Source: Carnegiea gigantea (Eukaryota; Streptophyta; Magnoliopsida; Caryophyllales; Cactaceae). Taken from it: a stretch of 64,000 nucleotides of DNA. The DNA lies in assembly GCA_029747015.1 (NCBI GenBank), contig JAKOGI010001573.1, positions 28,501 through 92,500 on the forward strand, in the 5' to 3' direction. This document shows, one piece after another, positions 1 to 10,957 of the stretch (positions are counted from its first letter, which is position 1; each line of letters begins with the position of its first letter). The notes beneath the pieces were generated by a model, which saw only the letters and a program-made list of their open reading frames with translations, made no database searches and was not told where the DNA came from. The translations under genes and the position numbers were made by a program.

Positions 1-279
1 AGGGGACTTCTATAACCAAGAGGCTAACTAGTATTAGGAAACCTAAATTATAAGATGTAAACTAGAAAAGGATAAAAATATATAACCTAATATTATCCTA
101 ATAGATTAGGAAACTAAATCTTGAGACAATATCACTAAATATCCTTATTATAGCTATCTTAAAATATGCTTAAAAATAACTTATAAAAATAATTAGAAAA
201 ATACAAAAAAGATCTCCTATATTAAAATATTCTAATTTTTTATATATTTTTACCCATTCTTTACTCTCATCCTTCATCA
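1..279 (-). repeat. 3' LTR of the RRM-bearing element (partial)
   Basis: This copy matches 1508-1775 closely with small gaps, for example in the tract around the shared phrase ACCAAGAGGCTAACTAGTAT. It ends in TCATCA at 279 and is followed by the CT-rich complement of the polypurine tract. The outer part is outside the window. Confidence 0.8.
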
Positions 280-567
280 TTCTCCCTCAGTTGGAAAAAA
301 CTTGGCCTCCAGTTTTGAAATGAGCACAAATTGCGAATGAAGAAGAGAGAATTGATTCAACTTTGTTGAAGATGTTATTCGAGCGCCAATAACCAAGGGA
401 ACAGTGGATAAACTTCAGTTTTTTTAAAGAACTTTTTAGGGATTAAAAATCCAATATCATTTCAACAATTCTTGGGATGATACAAATATCTTTTGGCAAC
501 TCTTCTTGGTTATCTTGAATGTTGGAAAGGATGCTTCATCAATAGTGGAGTGCTCATTCACTTTTGC

Positions 568-783
568 TTAATGCTGTGTAATATCTTGAACTGAAGATTT
601 AATGCAATCAGTTGCTAGGTTCAGCTGATCAAAAGAGTTGCCCTTAACATCCATTGCCATGTTTAGATCTATTCTTTGGACATGCTCTTTTGTAGGCTTA
701 TCTAGAAAAGTTTCCTCTTTGATTTCCTCAATGATAGCTCCCTTTTCATATGTTTCTACATATGTTGGATTTGTCTCTTCCAA
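568..783 (-). CDS. Small hypothetical ORF of the LTR retrotransposon
   Basis: This 71-residue ORF is rich in Glu, Lys and Thr and lies downstream of the RRM-like ORF in another frame. No domain is recognised. It may be a remnant of a longer gag-like reading frame or chance coding. Confidence 0.25.
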   Translation of the reverse strand: MEETNPTYVETYEKGAIIEEIKEETFLDKPTKEHVQRIDLNMAMDVKGNSFDQLNLATDCIKSSVQDITQH

Positions 784-868
784 ATAAGAAATCGATTCTG
801 TCTTAGAAGACCTCAGAGAAGAAACCTTATAATCTTAACTAGAGTGTTGCCAAGGTATTCCAAGAGCT

Positions 869-1177
869 CTAACGGCTTTGTAGTAGACCACATATGAAGT
901 CACTACCAAAATAAAGATCCAACTCATAGCAATCTTCATAGATTCGACGCCCTTGAAGCTTGCAAAAGGCATTCACAACATCTCTTGGGGAATGAAAATT
1001 CACTCGAGCATAAAAATTGCCCATTGTTCGAAATCTGCCTATGTTTTCTATATCCCCATAAGGAGAGGAAACTTGATAAAGGGCATTCACTGTAACAGGC
1101 CGTGGCTTCTTACGTATGATCATGAAAAGGGCACGGTGGTGTAATTGGTGTTTATCAGACCAAGCCATGGTTGCCAT
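869..1177 (-). CDS. RRM-like protein (PTB/hnRNP-L type) inside the LTR retrotransposon
   Basis: This 102-residue ORF starts about 165 bp inside the primer binding site. Residues about 25-95 resemble an RNA-recognition motif of the polypyrimidine-tract-binding class. The visible parts are the PVTVNALYQVSSPYG block (as in PTB 'PVTVDVLHQVFSPYG'), a GNFYARVNFHSPRDVVNAF strand-helix, and the LQGRRIYEDCYELDLYFG end (as in PTB 'LQGRNIYDGCCQLDIQFS'). A basic segment (IIRKKPR) precedes the domain. If expressed it would be a single-RRM RNA-binding protein of the element rather than a host PTB, which carries three or more RRMs. It may instead be a decayed exon captured from a host PTB-like gene. The family match is from memory of PTB sequences; function is inferred. 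Confidence 0.55.
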   Translation of the reverse strand: MATMAWSDKHQLHHRALFMIIRKKPRPVTVNALYQVSSPYGDIENIGRFRTMGNFYARVNFHSPRDVVNAFCKLQGRRIYEDCYELDLYFGSDFICGLLQSR

Positions 1178-1340
1178 AGGCTAATCTGAACAACATCAAA
1201 CAAATAATCAGAAAATCAAGCTACGTCACAGCATACTTCGCTGCCCCAATTTTCTTTTTTTCCCCCTCTTTTTTGTCTATCTTGTGAAAAAAGAGAACAG
1301 GGATCAAAAAGAAGAATTGGCAACGGCTTAAAATCGAAAG

Positions 1341-1352
1341 GCTCTGATACCG
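1341..1352 (-). other. Primer binding site (initiator Met tRNA type)
   Basis: Read on the minus strand this gives the TGGTATCAGAGC-type site with one mismatch at its first base. It lies three bases inside the LTR end at 1356. This fixes the element's orientation. Confidence 0.8.
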
Positions 1353-1355
1353 AAC

Positions 1356-1775
1356 TGATGTAGCACGCTCTAAGAGCAATTCCTACAAATATGAACAATT
1401 GATGAACGACACTCTAAGAGCAATTCCTATAGAAAAAGTCTCACACAGAAATATAATTTACTCAATTTAACTCAATTTTCATTCATAATCTGTCTTTTCC
1501 AATTAGATAAAGGGGCTTATATAACCAAGAGGCTAACTAGTATTAGGAAACTTAAATCATATGATGAAAACCGGAAAAGGATAAAAATATATAATCTAAT
1601 ATTATCCCAATAGGTTCTCGTGATAAAATATCACTAAATATCCTCATTTTGGCTATCTTAAAATATGCTAAAAAATAACCTACGAAAATAATAAAAAAAT
1701 ACAAAAGATACCCAATATCAAAATATTCTAATTTCTTGTATCTTTTTACCCATTCTTTACTCTCATCCTCCACCA
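1356..1775 (-). repeat. 5' LTR of the RRM-bearing element
   Basis: This is the complete 420-bp LTR, starting TGATGTAGC and ending CCACCA on the plus strand (TG...CA when read on the minus strand). A TATA-like motif lies near 1520. A short internal duplication, CTCTAAGAGCAATTCCTA, occurs twice (1369 and 1411). Confidence 0.75.
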
Positions 1776-3835
1776 GGAGCATGTATATAATTCTGGCTGA
1801 AGTCTTGGTGTCAAGATAAAGAAAAGTTGTTGGTAAAATGGTTGGCCTAAATCAGCATGCTTTCATTCATGGGCGACAGATCTTGCATGCTTCTTTATTT
1901 GGTAATGGGTGTATTGATTACTATCTTAGGACTAATCAATTGGGACCATGTTTCTTAGAAGTTCCTCTTAGCTACCCTGGACAAAATGGGCTTTCCTCGG
2001 GGAGTTGTGTTTTCCTTGTATCTCTATAGTTTGCTATTTGATTTTGATTAATGGTGAAGTTGCAGAGTTCTTCTCTAGTTCTAGAGGGTTGTGTCAATGT
2101 GACAAATTATCCCCTTGTTATTCATTTTGGTTATGGAGACCCTTTGTAAATTAGTGAACAAAGCTCGTTGGAAGGTTTTCAATTTGGCAATTCTTGGTCC
2201 AATGGATTGCTGGTTTCCCATTTCCTTTTTCCAGATGGCACATTAATTTTTCTACAGACCTTGTGACAACGATTTGGGGTACTTAAAATGGGTCTTCGGA
2301 TTTTTGAAGCTATGCCTGGGCTCAAAGTTGACTATCGAGAAGCACATTAATCTTGGTTGGTAAGGTTCCTAATATTTAGAAGTGCAATATCACTTTGGGG
2401 ACCAGTCTTTAAAAGGTTCCAAAAGAGATATGTAGGATGGAAGTCAAAGATGTTGTCCAAAGGATGAAGGTTGACTTAAGAACTTTATAGAGCCTTCCTA
2501 TTTACTACATGTCATTATTTACAATTCCGGCTAGCATTACTAGTTAATCTGAAAAAATTATTGGATACTTCCTTTGGTCTAAGCATGATCATCATAATGG
2601 CTTTGATTGGACTAGTTGGGATGAGATTTATCATCCTAATTCCTAAGTAGGATGGTTGGCTAGGAATTAGGCGACTTCATGTGGTGAATTAAGCTGTCAA
2701 GACCAAGTGACTTTAGAGCTATGCTATTGAAGAAGATGCGTTTTAGAGAAAAATGATTGCAACCAAATATGAGCATCTAGTTTTGGATGGTTGAGTAAGA
2801 GCAATACATATGCACATGGGTAGGTTATTGGAAATCAATGTTTGCAAGTCTAAAACTTTTCAAATATTTTGTTAATTTTAAGGTCAGAAATCCATCTAGG
2901 ATGTTGTCTTGGCATGATTCTTGGAGTGGGGAACAACCTCTTGAAGGTCAATTTCCTCATCTTTTTTGAAAAGCTCATTTAGAAGATGCTACGGCGTAAA
3001 AAGTATCATCATGGAATGTGAACAGTACCATTTGAACATTACATTCTCAAGAAGCTCAATTGATTAGGAAGAGGAGAGCATTCTCATCTTATTGGCTTTG
3101 CTTTCTGATGTGGTATGTTCAATTTCAAGGAAATGATAAAATATTTGGCCTCTTGAACCTAATGGGGCCTTCTCTATTAAGAATCTCCAAAATAGGCTTG
3201 GTCACAGATTAGATTGTCCCAACTGTTCGGCAAGGACAATATGGAAGTCTAAAGCTTCTATTGAAGCTCGTTTACTTGCTTGCGCGGCATCTAAGAGCAA
3301 GATTCCTGTGGATTACATGCTCAAAAGAAGAAATTTTAATTTAGCGGGTTGGTGTGCTATGTGCCTCGTGGGGGAAGAATCGGTCGATCACCTCTTTGTT
3401 CATTGTCATTGGGTCGTTTCACTTTGGCTTTTGTGTCTTTCCCTGATAGGGGTTCGTTGGATTCAACCTTCTCTGACGTTAAAGATGTTTTGGTAGCCTG
3501 GAGAAGGAGATTAAAGAAGAGTTGGGTTCTTGGGATGTGGAAGTTGGTTCCTTTGGCTATTTGGCGGTGTAAATGGAAAGAGAAGAACCAGCAGATTTTT
3601 TAGGGCGAAGCTTCATTGCTGCACAATTTTAAACTCCATTTTTTGAGAATGTTACATAGTTGGGGCCAAGAACTCAATTGTGGTACAAAGATGTCTCTTT
3701 TTGGATTTTGCATATAAAGATATTCATGAGAGCTGGAGGGCATGATGATTGATGTTTGTACATGCCCTGTCACCCCCCTTGGTGCCTTATTAATATAACC
3801 TTTTGCTTACTCATTTAAAAAAGAAAAAAGGTCGA
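1776..3835 (+). mobile_element. Decayed L1-type LINE (reverse transcriptase part and 3' end)
   Basis: Translated pieces in shifting frames follow the order of a plant L1 ORF2. At about 1790-1900 is the block VVGKMVGLNQHAFIHGRQIL (typical of plant L1 RT). Near 2110-2150 is a degraded 'GDPLSPLLF'-like stretch. At about 2230-2260 is FPDGTLIF, where active elements have FADDTLIF, so the catalytic Asp pair is lost. At about 2280-2350 is a KWVFGFLKLCLGSKLTIEKH segment, and at 3230-3600 the RT zinc-binding domain. It ends in an A-rich tail (3815-3830). The 5' end is missing and it abuts the LTR element at 1775. Many frameshifts and stops make it non-functional. Confidence 0.85.
3230..3603 (+). pseudogene. 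LINE zf-RVT (reverse-transcriptase zinc-binding) domain remnant
   Basis: The frame reads IWKSKASIEARLLACAASKS, then NFNLAGWCAMCLVGEESVDH, then LFVHCHWVVSLW. This is the zf-RVT pattern with a C-x2-C pair followed by H and HC. It continues in a second frame to an 'AIWR.KWKEKNQQIF' end, as in plant L1 elements. The frame change near 3490 and the missing upstream RT show it is dead. Confidence 0.8.
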
Positions 3836-3939
3836 CTGGTTCACTGAGAACATACTTGGATTTTTTAATGAATGACAACTTAGCAAAATAGACGTTGGCT
3901 AAACATGCATAATTAGTCATGCTTGATATTCATTCACAG

Positions 3940-6743
3940 GATAATTACTTTGAAGAAGCTTTCAAAATGAGAAATGTTTTGGAAGAGTTTCAAAAGAGAC
4001 GCCGTAAGCGTCGAAGACCTACAATATTGGGTTTGAGAGAACACATTTTCACGGGAAGGTTTGTCTGTATTCTCGTGCTGTAGCTATGGTTTCCTAATTA
4101 TAACTCTATGTTATAACATTGTTGGTAATTGCTTATTTGCTATGTTACTTTCAGTGTCTCATCTCTAGCATGGTTCATGTCCAATCAGGAGACTAGTTTT
4201 GTAACTATAGGTCAGCGTGTCCTGGCCAACCCTCTTAGGTAAGACTATCTGACTTGCTTTATTCATCCCTTATGTAATTAGCAGATCAATGTTATGTTGG
4301 CTGCAATAATCATTTGGTGCATGGCTCCTTGGGGGTAGCCTAGTGGTAGGAGGCTTGGTTTCTACAAGAGATATCAAGGTTTGACTCTTCCTAGGTTATG
4401 TGCGTGTGTAAATTTACCCACCCAGAAAAATAATCATCTGTTGATTTAGCAATTCACAACCGAGCAAGTGTTTCATTTTGAATAGCATGCTAATTATGGC
4501 CATTGTGTTGATCTTTTCAAAGGCATTCAAAAGGATGAAGATGGATTCACTTCCTTGCATCCTATAATAAAGGACGGTCAATAAGTCGGCGCTTATAATA
4601 TCATAACTCAAGAAAGAGAAAAAAGTAACCTTTGTGTCAGTCACACAATAGCTAAACTCCCATGTTTGTGCGAACTGTGATATCCAGTTCTCTGTTGTTG
4701 TAATTCACATGGGTTGCTCATTCTTCCGGCTTTGCTTAATTATAGATGTACATGCTAAGGACAAGGCATATCCCCTGGAATGTGTGTCTGTACTCCCTAC
4801 ATGTTCTATGGTATTATTTTTCTGGTTCAGCATGTTTGCCTGTGAGATTTACAACCTCATGAGTATAAACCAAAGACGAACTAGCTGGGGTTCAGATTGA
4901 TTTTTAATTCTTTATTTACAATTGTTTTATTTGCATGGGTTGGACAACAATCAGATTTTTTTCATGTGAGTTCAGGTGGGACTGAGCTCATATCGGATTA
5001 GAGCTGCTTTGTAGGGATTGTACTGCCATCCCTGAATAAGGAGTTTGAAAATACCCATAGGGGCCATATCTAAATTTATACTTATCTTTAATTGAATTTA
5101 ATCTATATTTTCCATGTATTTTTGTCAAAAATTTTAATCCTCTTGTTAAAATCTTTTAGACTAGGAGCATTTAGCATTTGAGAGATTTTGCAAATGTCAT
5201 ATCTTCATGTTCTTATATTTTTGTGGATGACTATTCCTAAACATTTCCAACCAGACACTAGACTAACCTAGAGTCAAGAGAATGGATGATTTGCTTCCCA
5301 AATTCCATTTATCACATCAGGGGTGGACCTAGAAAATCCCATTAGGAGGGGCCGGTTGATATTAACATCGTTGATGGTATTTGATTTTAATTTCCATCAA
5401 TAAATTTTTTTAAAAAACTTCTCTAGTGCACAATAATCAATCCTCAAGGTCCAATATTTTGGTGGATGTCCTATTAGTCTTTAGTTTCGCCTTTATGATG
5501 TACCCACATCAACTTTATCAGATCTTCAGTGTCCAATTTCGTTTGTGACAGAGACAGATAGCTTTTTCGGTTACAATATGACATATAATTAGTAGTTTCC
5601 TATAGATATTGGAGAAATTTTAGGTAAAAAATTAGTCAAAACCAAAATAAAATGTTAGCCTCATTCCATTTTAAAACAAAAAAAGAGTTGAATTAAACTG
5701 TTTATCAGAATAAAAAGTAAAAAAGAAAAAGCTAAAAATTGATTAAAGCTAAAAAAATAAAAATTGATTAAAGCCATAAAAAAGCTAAAAATTGATTAAA
5801 GCTAGTAATGAAACTGAGAGAAAAGGTATTTATGTATGTGCAATGAAAAGACAGATCAGTAGATAATGGAAGAAAAACAGTGAAGCAAAACTAAAGAAAG
5901 TTAAATTGTATACATAAAATTGAGTTTAAACAAAATGAAAATTAAATCCAAGCGAGACTAGGCCTTAGGGAATGGTGCCATAGGCTGGTGGTGAGAGGGT
6001 GAGAACTGAGGAAGTGGAGAAATGATGAGTACAAGAAAGGAATAAACAAAAAATGGTACTCATTTGCATTTAACAAGGATTGAACGTGAGTCACCAGCCA
6101 GGCCTTGGCACATGCATAGAAACCAACCACTGGCCTACAGAAATGGTGTGATGTAGTCAATTTATAACTAATAGGGAGGGCCATGACCCCTTTGGCCCCT
6201 CCCCTGCTCTAAATCTGCCCTGTATCACATTGTAATGCAGCATTTGATTTGCTTTGTGATTGTGAAGGCTATTAACGTGTATTCCTGTTTCTTCACTGCA
6301 TAGGGTGCGGTTCCACTATGGTCATCCAGATATATTTGACAGACTCTTTCATATAACCAGGGGAGGGATCAGCAAATCTTCAAAAGTCATTAACCTGAGT
6401 GAGGACATATTTGCAGGTATTCCTTTTTCATCTTAAGAGCAGACCTCATAAAAGTGTATGTAAACAAGGATCACTTACGTTGGTCTGCATAGGTTTCAAT
6501 TCAACTTTACGCGGAGGACTTGTCACACACCACGAGTACATTCAAGTAGGGAAGGGACGTGATGTTGGAATGAATCAGATATCACTTTTTGAAGCTAAAG
6601 TTGCCAATGGAAATGGAGAGCAGACACTCAGCCGTGATGTCTATCGACTTGGCCGGCAATTTGACTTTTATAGGATGCTTTCATTCTACTATACAACAGT
6701 GGGCTTCTATTTTAGTAGCATGGTATGATATGCCCGAATATAC

Positions 6744-6778
<35 letters not shown>

Positions 6779-9700
6779 GATAAGTATCAAAAGTTGTATT
6801 AAGAAGACACCAAGAGGATGTAGGCCATTAAAAAATAACATCATGCCCTCAAGCTCTCTATTTTAGAATGACAAAATCGGTCTACTACGGCAATCGCGTT
6901 CCATATCGCGGCTATAGCAGGTGAAAATGCGGTTCGCCAACTCCAAAACTTTTTCAATGCGGCCGTTTGTTGTGGTTCGGCCACCTTTCCTGACATGGCT
7001 GCCCAAACAGGAAAGCATGATATGCCTGAAAATATCTACACTATTATTTGTCTTCCGTTTTTTGTGGGGACATGACATTTTAGAAAGTACACTATCTCCA
7101 GCCAACCCTCCTTCCCCCTCCCCCCCAAAAAGAAAGAAAACACAGAAGGAAGTTAGGCCAGCCCTTGCATCTCTCTGCTTTTTAATGAAACAAAGATTTA
7201 GTCATGCTTGAGGCCTTACTAGAAATTGAAAACAATTCAAACTAATGAGAAAGTAGTGCAAAATATGAGAGAGAGTCAGCTCCAGGTCGCCCACAGGACA
7301 GTAGCGACCACCATTAGCTTCCTCCACTTTTCCCTCTTCCTCCCCCCACCCCCCCTTCGTGGGCCAACTGATGAGACTTTTCAACACAATGTGACACCAC
7401 GTCTCTCCCTTTTTCTCTTATCCTTTCTTCCCCACTAGCTACTTTTCATCTGGCCTTTACATTGTGGTGAGTGATACTAGACCACATGGATTTTCTGGGC
7501 AGGAGGGCAGGAGAGTTGAGAAGAGACGAGGAAAGTCATAGGGTGGGCCATTAGGCTGGCCAGATAGACCCTTGGTAAGTCTCATGTTGAGGTTGTGGAC
7601 ATTGGGACCAATGTGAAGGCCCTGACGGGGAGGGAAGGCATGGAGTGAGGATCAGGATGGAGGGATCTGCTTCATGGTCCCGTTATATACCGCATTGCCA
7701 GGGAACAATGTCAGACTTGAAATTTCACTTTTCCAAGTACTCAGATTATTTTTGGTCAATTTGTAAAATCAATCAGTGTATCATTATAATATTGTCGAGT
7801 TATCCTTGAAATGTAGGTGAACCTTATGCTAATGAGTGAAGTTTTATTGCTTGTGCATGTAATAGCATAATTACACTTTCTTCTGTTACTTCAACGCCTC
7901 AGATGTATCAGTCTTTGATTGCAGATCTTTAAGAACAATATGAACATATTTTACTTAAGTATAATATTTTCATGTTCTCCTCTGAGAGTCTTAATCATCT
8001 CCTTCCTTGGTTGAGAAGGGCATACTACACTTGGAGCTTGCAGTTTTACCTTATCTAGAGGCGGCTGACTAACTGGTGACTGGCATCTTATGACCTTTTT
8101 TTCAGGTCACCGTTCTGACTGTCTATATATTTTTATATGGACGAGTGTATATGGTATTGAGTGGCCTAGAGAAGTCCATTATTAGGAGTCCAAATATAGA
8201 CCAGAGCAAGGCCCTTGAGGAGGCACTCGCGTCTCAAAGTCTGTTCCAGATTGGTATACTGCTTGTACTTCCAATGATTATGGAGATTGGCTTGGAAAGA
8301 GGTTTTCGGCAAGCGATAGGTGATTTTATAATTATGCACCTTCAGCTAGCTTCTGTGTTCTTTACTTTCCAGCTTGGAACAAAGGCACATTATTATGGAA
8401 GAACAATCTTGCATGGAGGTTCCAAGTACCGAGCAACAGGTCGTGGCTTTGTTGTTTTTCATGCAAAATTTGCTGATAACTACAGGCGCTATTCACGGAG
8501 TCATTTTGTGAAGGCGCTGGAGCTGTTTATACTTTTAATAGTGTATGAAGCCTATGGCCATTCATATCGTAGCTCAAATCTCTACCTATTCATTACTTGG
8601 TCCATGTGGTTCCTTGTCGCTTCTTGGCTATTTGCTCCTTTCGTCTTCAATCCATCTGGTTTTGACTGGCAAAAAACAGTAGATGACTGGACTGACTGGA
8701 AGAGGTGGATGGGAAACCGTGGTGGAATTGGCATTCCGCCTGATAAAAGTTGGGAATCATGGTGGGATGGAGAACAAGAGCATATGAAGAACACAACTGT
8801 TAGAGGAAGACTCTTGGAAATGCTCCTTGCATGTCGCTTCTTAATATACCAATACGGGATTGTCTACCACCTGGACATTGCTCATGGCAGCAGGAACATT
8901 CTGGTATCATTTTTGTTTTGAATGTTAGTTTCCAGTTTGTTCACCTGCAGCCTGCAGTCTTATTTTTTTGTCCTCTGACTTTCCCCCCAAATAGGTCTAC
9001 ACACTCTCTTGGGTTGTCATGGCTACTGTCCTCCTTGTCTTAAAGGTAATATGCATGCATTATCTGTGAATTCCGAATGCATTCAATCTCCTTCTTTCTA
9101 TTTTATTTATATTTCACCCCCATCCCCCCCCCCCCCGGCCGCCCCCCAAAAAAGAAAAAGAATAAAGCTGACTCAGAAAAAGGGGGGCTTTGACATGTTG
9201 TGTAGTGTTGCATATCCTTGCTTGACCAGAGGTAACTATCATGGATCGAATTAAATGTTGCTGTAGTCTGCTATAGACATATAGGGCTCTGTGTCCTTGC
9301 TCCAGTGACTATTTAAGTTCTCCTCCTAAAGTTATTATACTTGGATTTTACCATCACCACGTTCCTTATCTTTTTTTATTTTCCTATGGTGGCTTTTCAC
9401 CGGGGAGGGTTGTGTGGGTAAGATGACTAGTAACAGAGTTGCATCAATGTGGCAACATTCTAATAAGGAGAGGCATGAGGAGCACAGATAAGCGAGGGAG
9501 AAAAACTCCCTTGGGCCTTTACTGAGATTCATTACCTCATTGTGTGCAAGCTGGGCTTTCTTGTGGCTGGCACGCATTCCTTCACTTTTCGGAGTCATGT
9601 TCCAATGTGTCAGACATGGCCTCCCTGTCCCTGTGGGCAAATACAACTGCTTTGATTTTAGTGCCTGTTCATGTTCTCATTCTGCCTTTTATGCTACTGG

Positions 9701-10630
9701 CTGTTCATCAGATGGTCTCAATGGGAAGGAGAAGATTCGGCACTGATTTTCAACTAATGTTTAGGATCCTCAAAGGACTTTTGTTCCTCGGCTTTGTATC
9801 AGTAATGACAGTATTGTTTGTGGTATGTGGCCTCACCATATCAGATCTGTTTGCATCCATCTTGGCTTTCTTGCCCACTGGGTGGGCTCTGCTTCTGGTA
9901 AGTTCAGGCACACAGTTTCCTTTGTCATTTGAAAATGCAAGAAATGCTACTCCTGACACAATCCCAAGAAAGTGCTAGAACCTAGACTAAATTTATTTCA
10001 TGTTTCTGAGTGTGCTTTGTGATTTCTTTTTTTTTTTCACTGATGTTTTGCCAAAGCACGTATAGTTTCCGCCATTAGTCAATTTTGCTGCTATTTTATT
10101 ATTTGTTCGATTGTTTCCCAGAATTCTCATGTTTGTTGCAAAAATGGTATTGCACTCTTAGGTGAGGTGGTAAAACAAAGAGCAAATAAAAGCTTAATGG
10201 CATAGACTTCTGGTTATGACCAGAGAAACGCTTGAAAAATCAATCCCTTCTAATTCATCCTCTCTTAAGATACAACTATTGTCTTTTCTTTTGTGCATGA
10301 GGTTCCCGGTATAAGCATGCTGACCAAATGCTTGTTTTCGTTGATCATTATGTACCATTCTAGATTGGACAAGCATCGAGAGGGTTGATGAAGAGCATGA
10401 GATTGTGGGAATCGATTAAGGAGCTTGCTCGAGCCTATGAATATGTGATGGGACTTGTAATCTTCATGCCCTTGGCTGTACTTTCATGGTTCCCATTTGT
10501 GTCAGAGTTCCAAACAAGGTTGCTCTTCAACCAAGCCTTTAGTAGAGGTCTCCAGATCTCCATGATTCTTGCAGGGCGAAAGGATCGGACCCCTACTAAT
10601 ATTACCACTGCCCCTACTAATATGAAATGA
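3940..10630 (+). CDS. CALS9: Callose synthase 9 / glucan synthase-like 10, C-terminal third (eight exons)
   Basis: Exons with GT-AG borders: 3940-4058, 4155-4238, 6304-6416, 6493-6722, 8106-8903, 8995-9045, 9712-9897, 10364-10630 (stop at 10628). They join in frame to 615 residues, roughly the last third of a protein normally near 1,900. The start is outside the window. The family makes beta-1,3-glucan (callose) from UDP-glucose at the plasma membrane. Seen: the end of the cytoplasmic FKS1/GT48 domain (TILGLREHIFTG, QETSFVTIGQRVLANPLR, YGHPDIFDR, GGISKSSKVINLSEDIFAG, HHEYIQVGKGRDVGMNQIS, DVYRLGRQFDFYRMLSF), then eight or nine hydrophobic segments. The end, SWFPFVSEFQTRLLFNQAFSRGLQISMILAG, fits GSL10/CALS9 better than other subfamilies. 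All visible exons are open. A basic run KRRRKRRR just before PTILGL looks unusual. Introns hold several mobile elements. Confidence 0.93.
4325..4437 (+). mobile_element. tRNA-derived SINE-like element in a CALS9 intron
   Basis: It has a tRNA-like head with an A box (TAGCCTAGTGG, 4336-4346) and a B box (GGTTTGACTC, 4378-4387), spaced about 31 bp apart as in Pol III promoters. The body does not fold as a tRNA and no acceptor stem is evident. An unrelated tail ends near an AAAAATAAT stretch. This is the layout of plant SINEs. The right end is approximate. Confidence 0.6.
5318..6222. mobile_element. Non-autonomous hAT-type DNA element with 8-bp target duplication
   Basis: The element begins CAGGGGTGGACCTAGA and ends in the inverted counterpart CTCTAAATCTGCCCTG, so its imperfect inverted repeats start with CAGGG. 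It is flanked on both sides by the identical octamer TATCACAT (5310-5317 and 6223-6230). An 8-bp duplication and CAGGG ends are the hAT signature. Subterminal GGGGCC-rich patches occur at both ends. The 905-bp interior has no transposase; the 80-residue minus-strand ORF at 5942-6184 shows no domain. It lies in the intron between the second and third CALS9 exons shown here. Confidence 0.85.
5700..5810. repeat. Short imperfect tandem repeat inside the hAT element
   Basis: The phrase AAAGCTAAAAATTGATTAAAGC recurs with small variations (about 5729, 5750 and 5781). It is internal to the element. Confidence 0.5.
6747..6776. repeat. (TG)n microsatellite
   Basis: About thirteen uninterrupted TG units lie 25 bp downstream of a CALS9 donor site. 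Confidence 0.9.
6778..8105. other. CALS9 intron, no gene seen
   Basis: This is intronic DNA between the exons ending at 6722 and starting at 8106. It includes a GC-richer patch with several CG dinucleotides (about 6885-6990) unlike its surroundings, probably an old insertion of unknown type, and a C-run followed by an A-run at 7113-7131. The short ORFs on both strands show no domain. Confidence 0.5.
9046..9711. other. CALS9 intron with a long C-rich/A-rich tract
   Basis: It contains a composite tract of C runs, GGCCG, C6 and A6 (9117-9160). Nothing else is recognised. ORFs crossing the following acceptor only extend the next exon. Confidence 0.5.
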
Positions 10631-10957
10631 GCTCCCCAGTTTGCTTGTTCCTTGCTGTCTACTGAAATTGGGGCCATTCATCGGACCTCCGGTCAGCAAG
10701 AGCAGGCTGAGGAGGAAGGGTTCAGGTCAGATTGGCCAACTGGGAAGAAACACAAGGATCACATGAGGGTGAAATTAGTTAGTCTGGGTGATTGATGTGT
10801 AATCATTGTCGTACCTGGGAAGAATGTCTTTTTAATCCTTTTAAACTGGTCTTGCTTTTCTATGGTGCATATATTATACTAATGCAAGTCCCGATTATTT
10901 TGCGGATAAAAAGTTTTGTGCTTGTCGACTGTTTTACAATGTTGATCCTTACATTTA
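10631..10957 (+). other. CALS9 3' untranslated region and downstream flank
   Basis: This follows the TGA at 10628-10630. The transcript probably ends in the T-rich stretch around 10830-10900, but no clear AATAAA is seen. The boundary is inferred. Confidence 0.4.

Larger units (their letters stand above)
1..1775 (-). mobile_element. Short non-autonomous LTR retrotransposon with an RRM-like ORF (truncated by window edge)
   Basis: Two direct repeats (1-279 and 1356-1775) flank about 1.08 kb of internal DNA. Next to the right-hand repeat is a complement of the plant initiator-Met tRNA primer site (GCTCTGATACC at 1341). Next to the left-hand repeat is a CT-rich tract, the complement of a polypurine tract (about 280-290). 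The element therefore reads on the minus strand, with its 5' LTR on the right. The right LTR is 420 bp, with TG...CA ends and a TATATAA-like box near 1518-1526. The interior is too small for gag-pol and holds two small minus-strand ORFs, one RRM-like. The left LTR runs off the window, so its end and the target duplication cannot be checked. It lies upstream of, and probably within an intron of, the callose synthase gene. Confidence 0.8.

Noticed and set aside
4325..4400. A functional tRNA gene
   Set aside because: A and B boxes are present, but no acceptor stem, anticodon arm or tRNA fold can be drawn.
5942..6184. 80-residue minus-strand ORF in the hAT element
   Set aside because: No transposase motif and too short; non-coding filler of a MITE.
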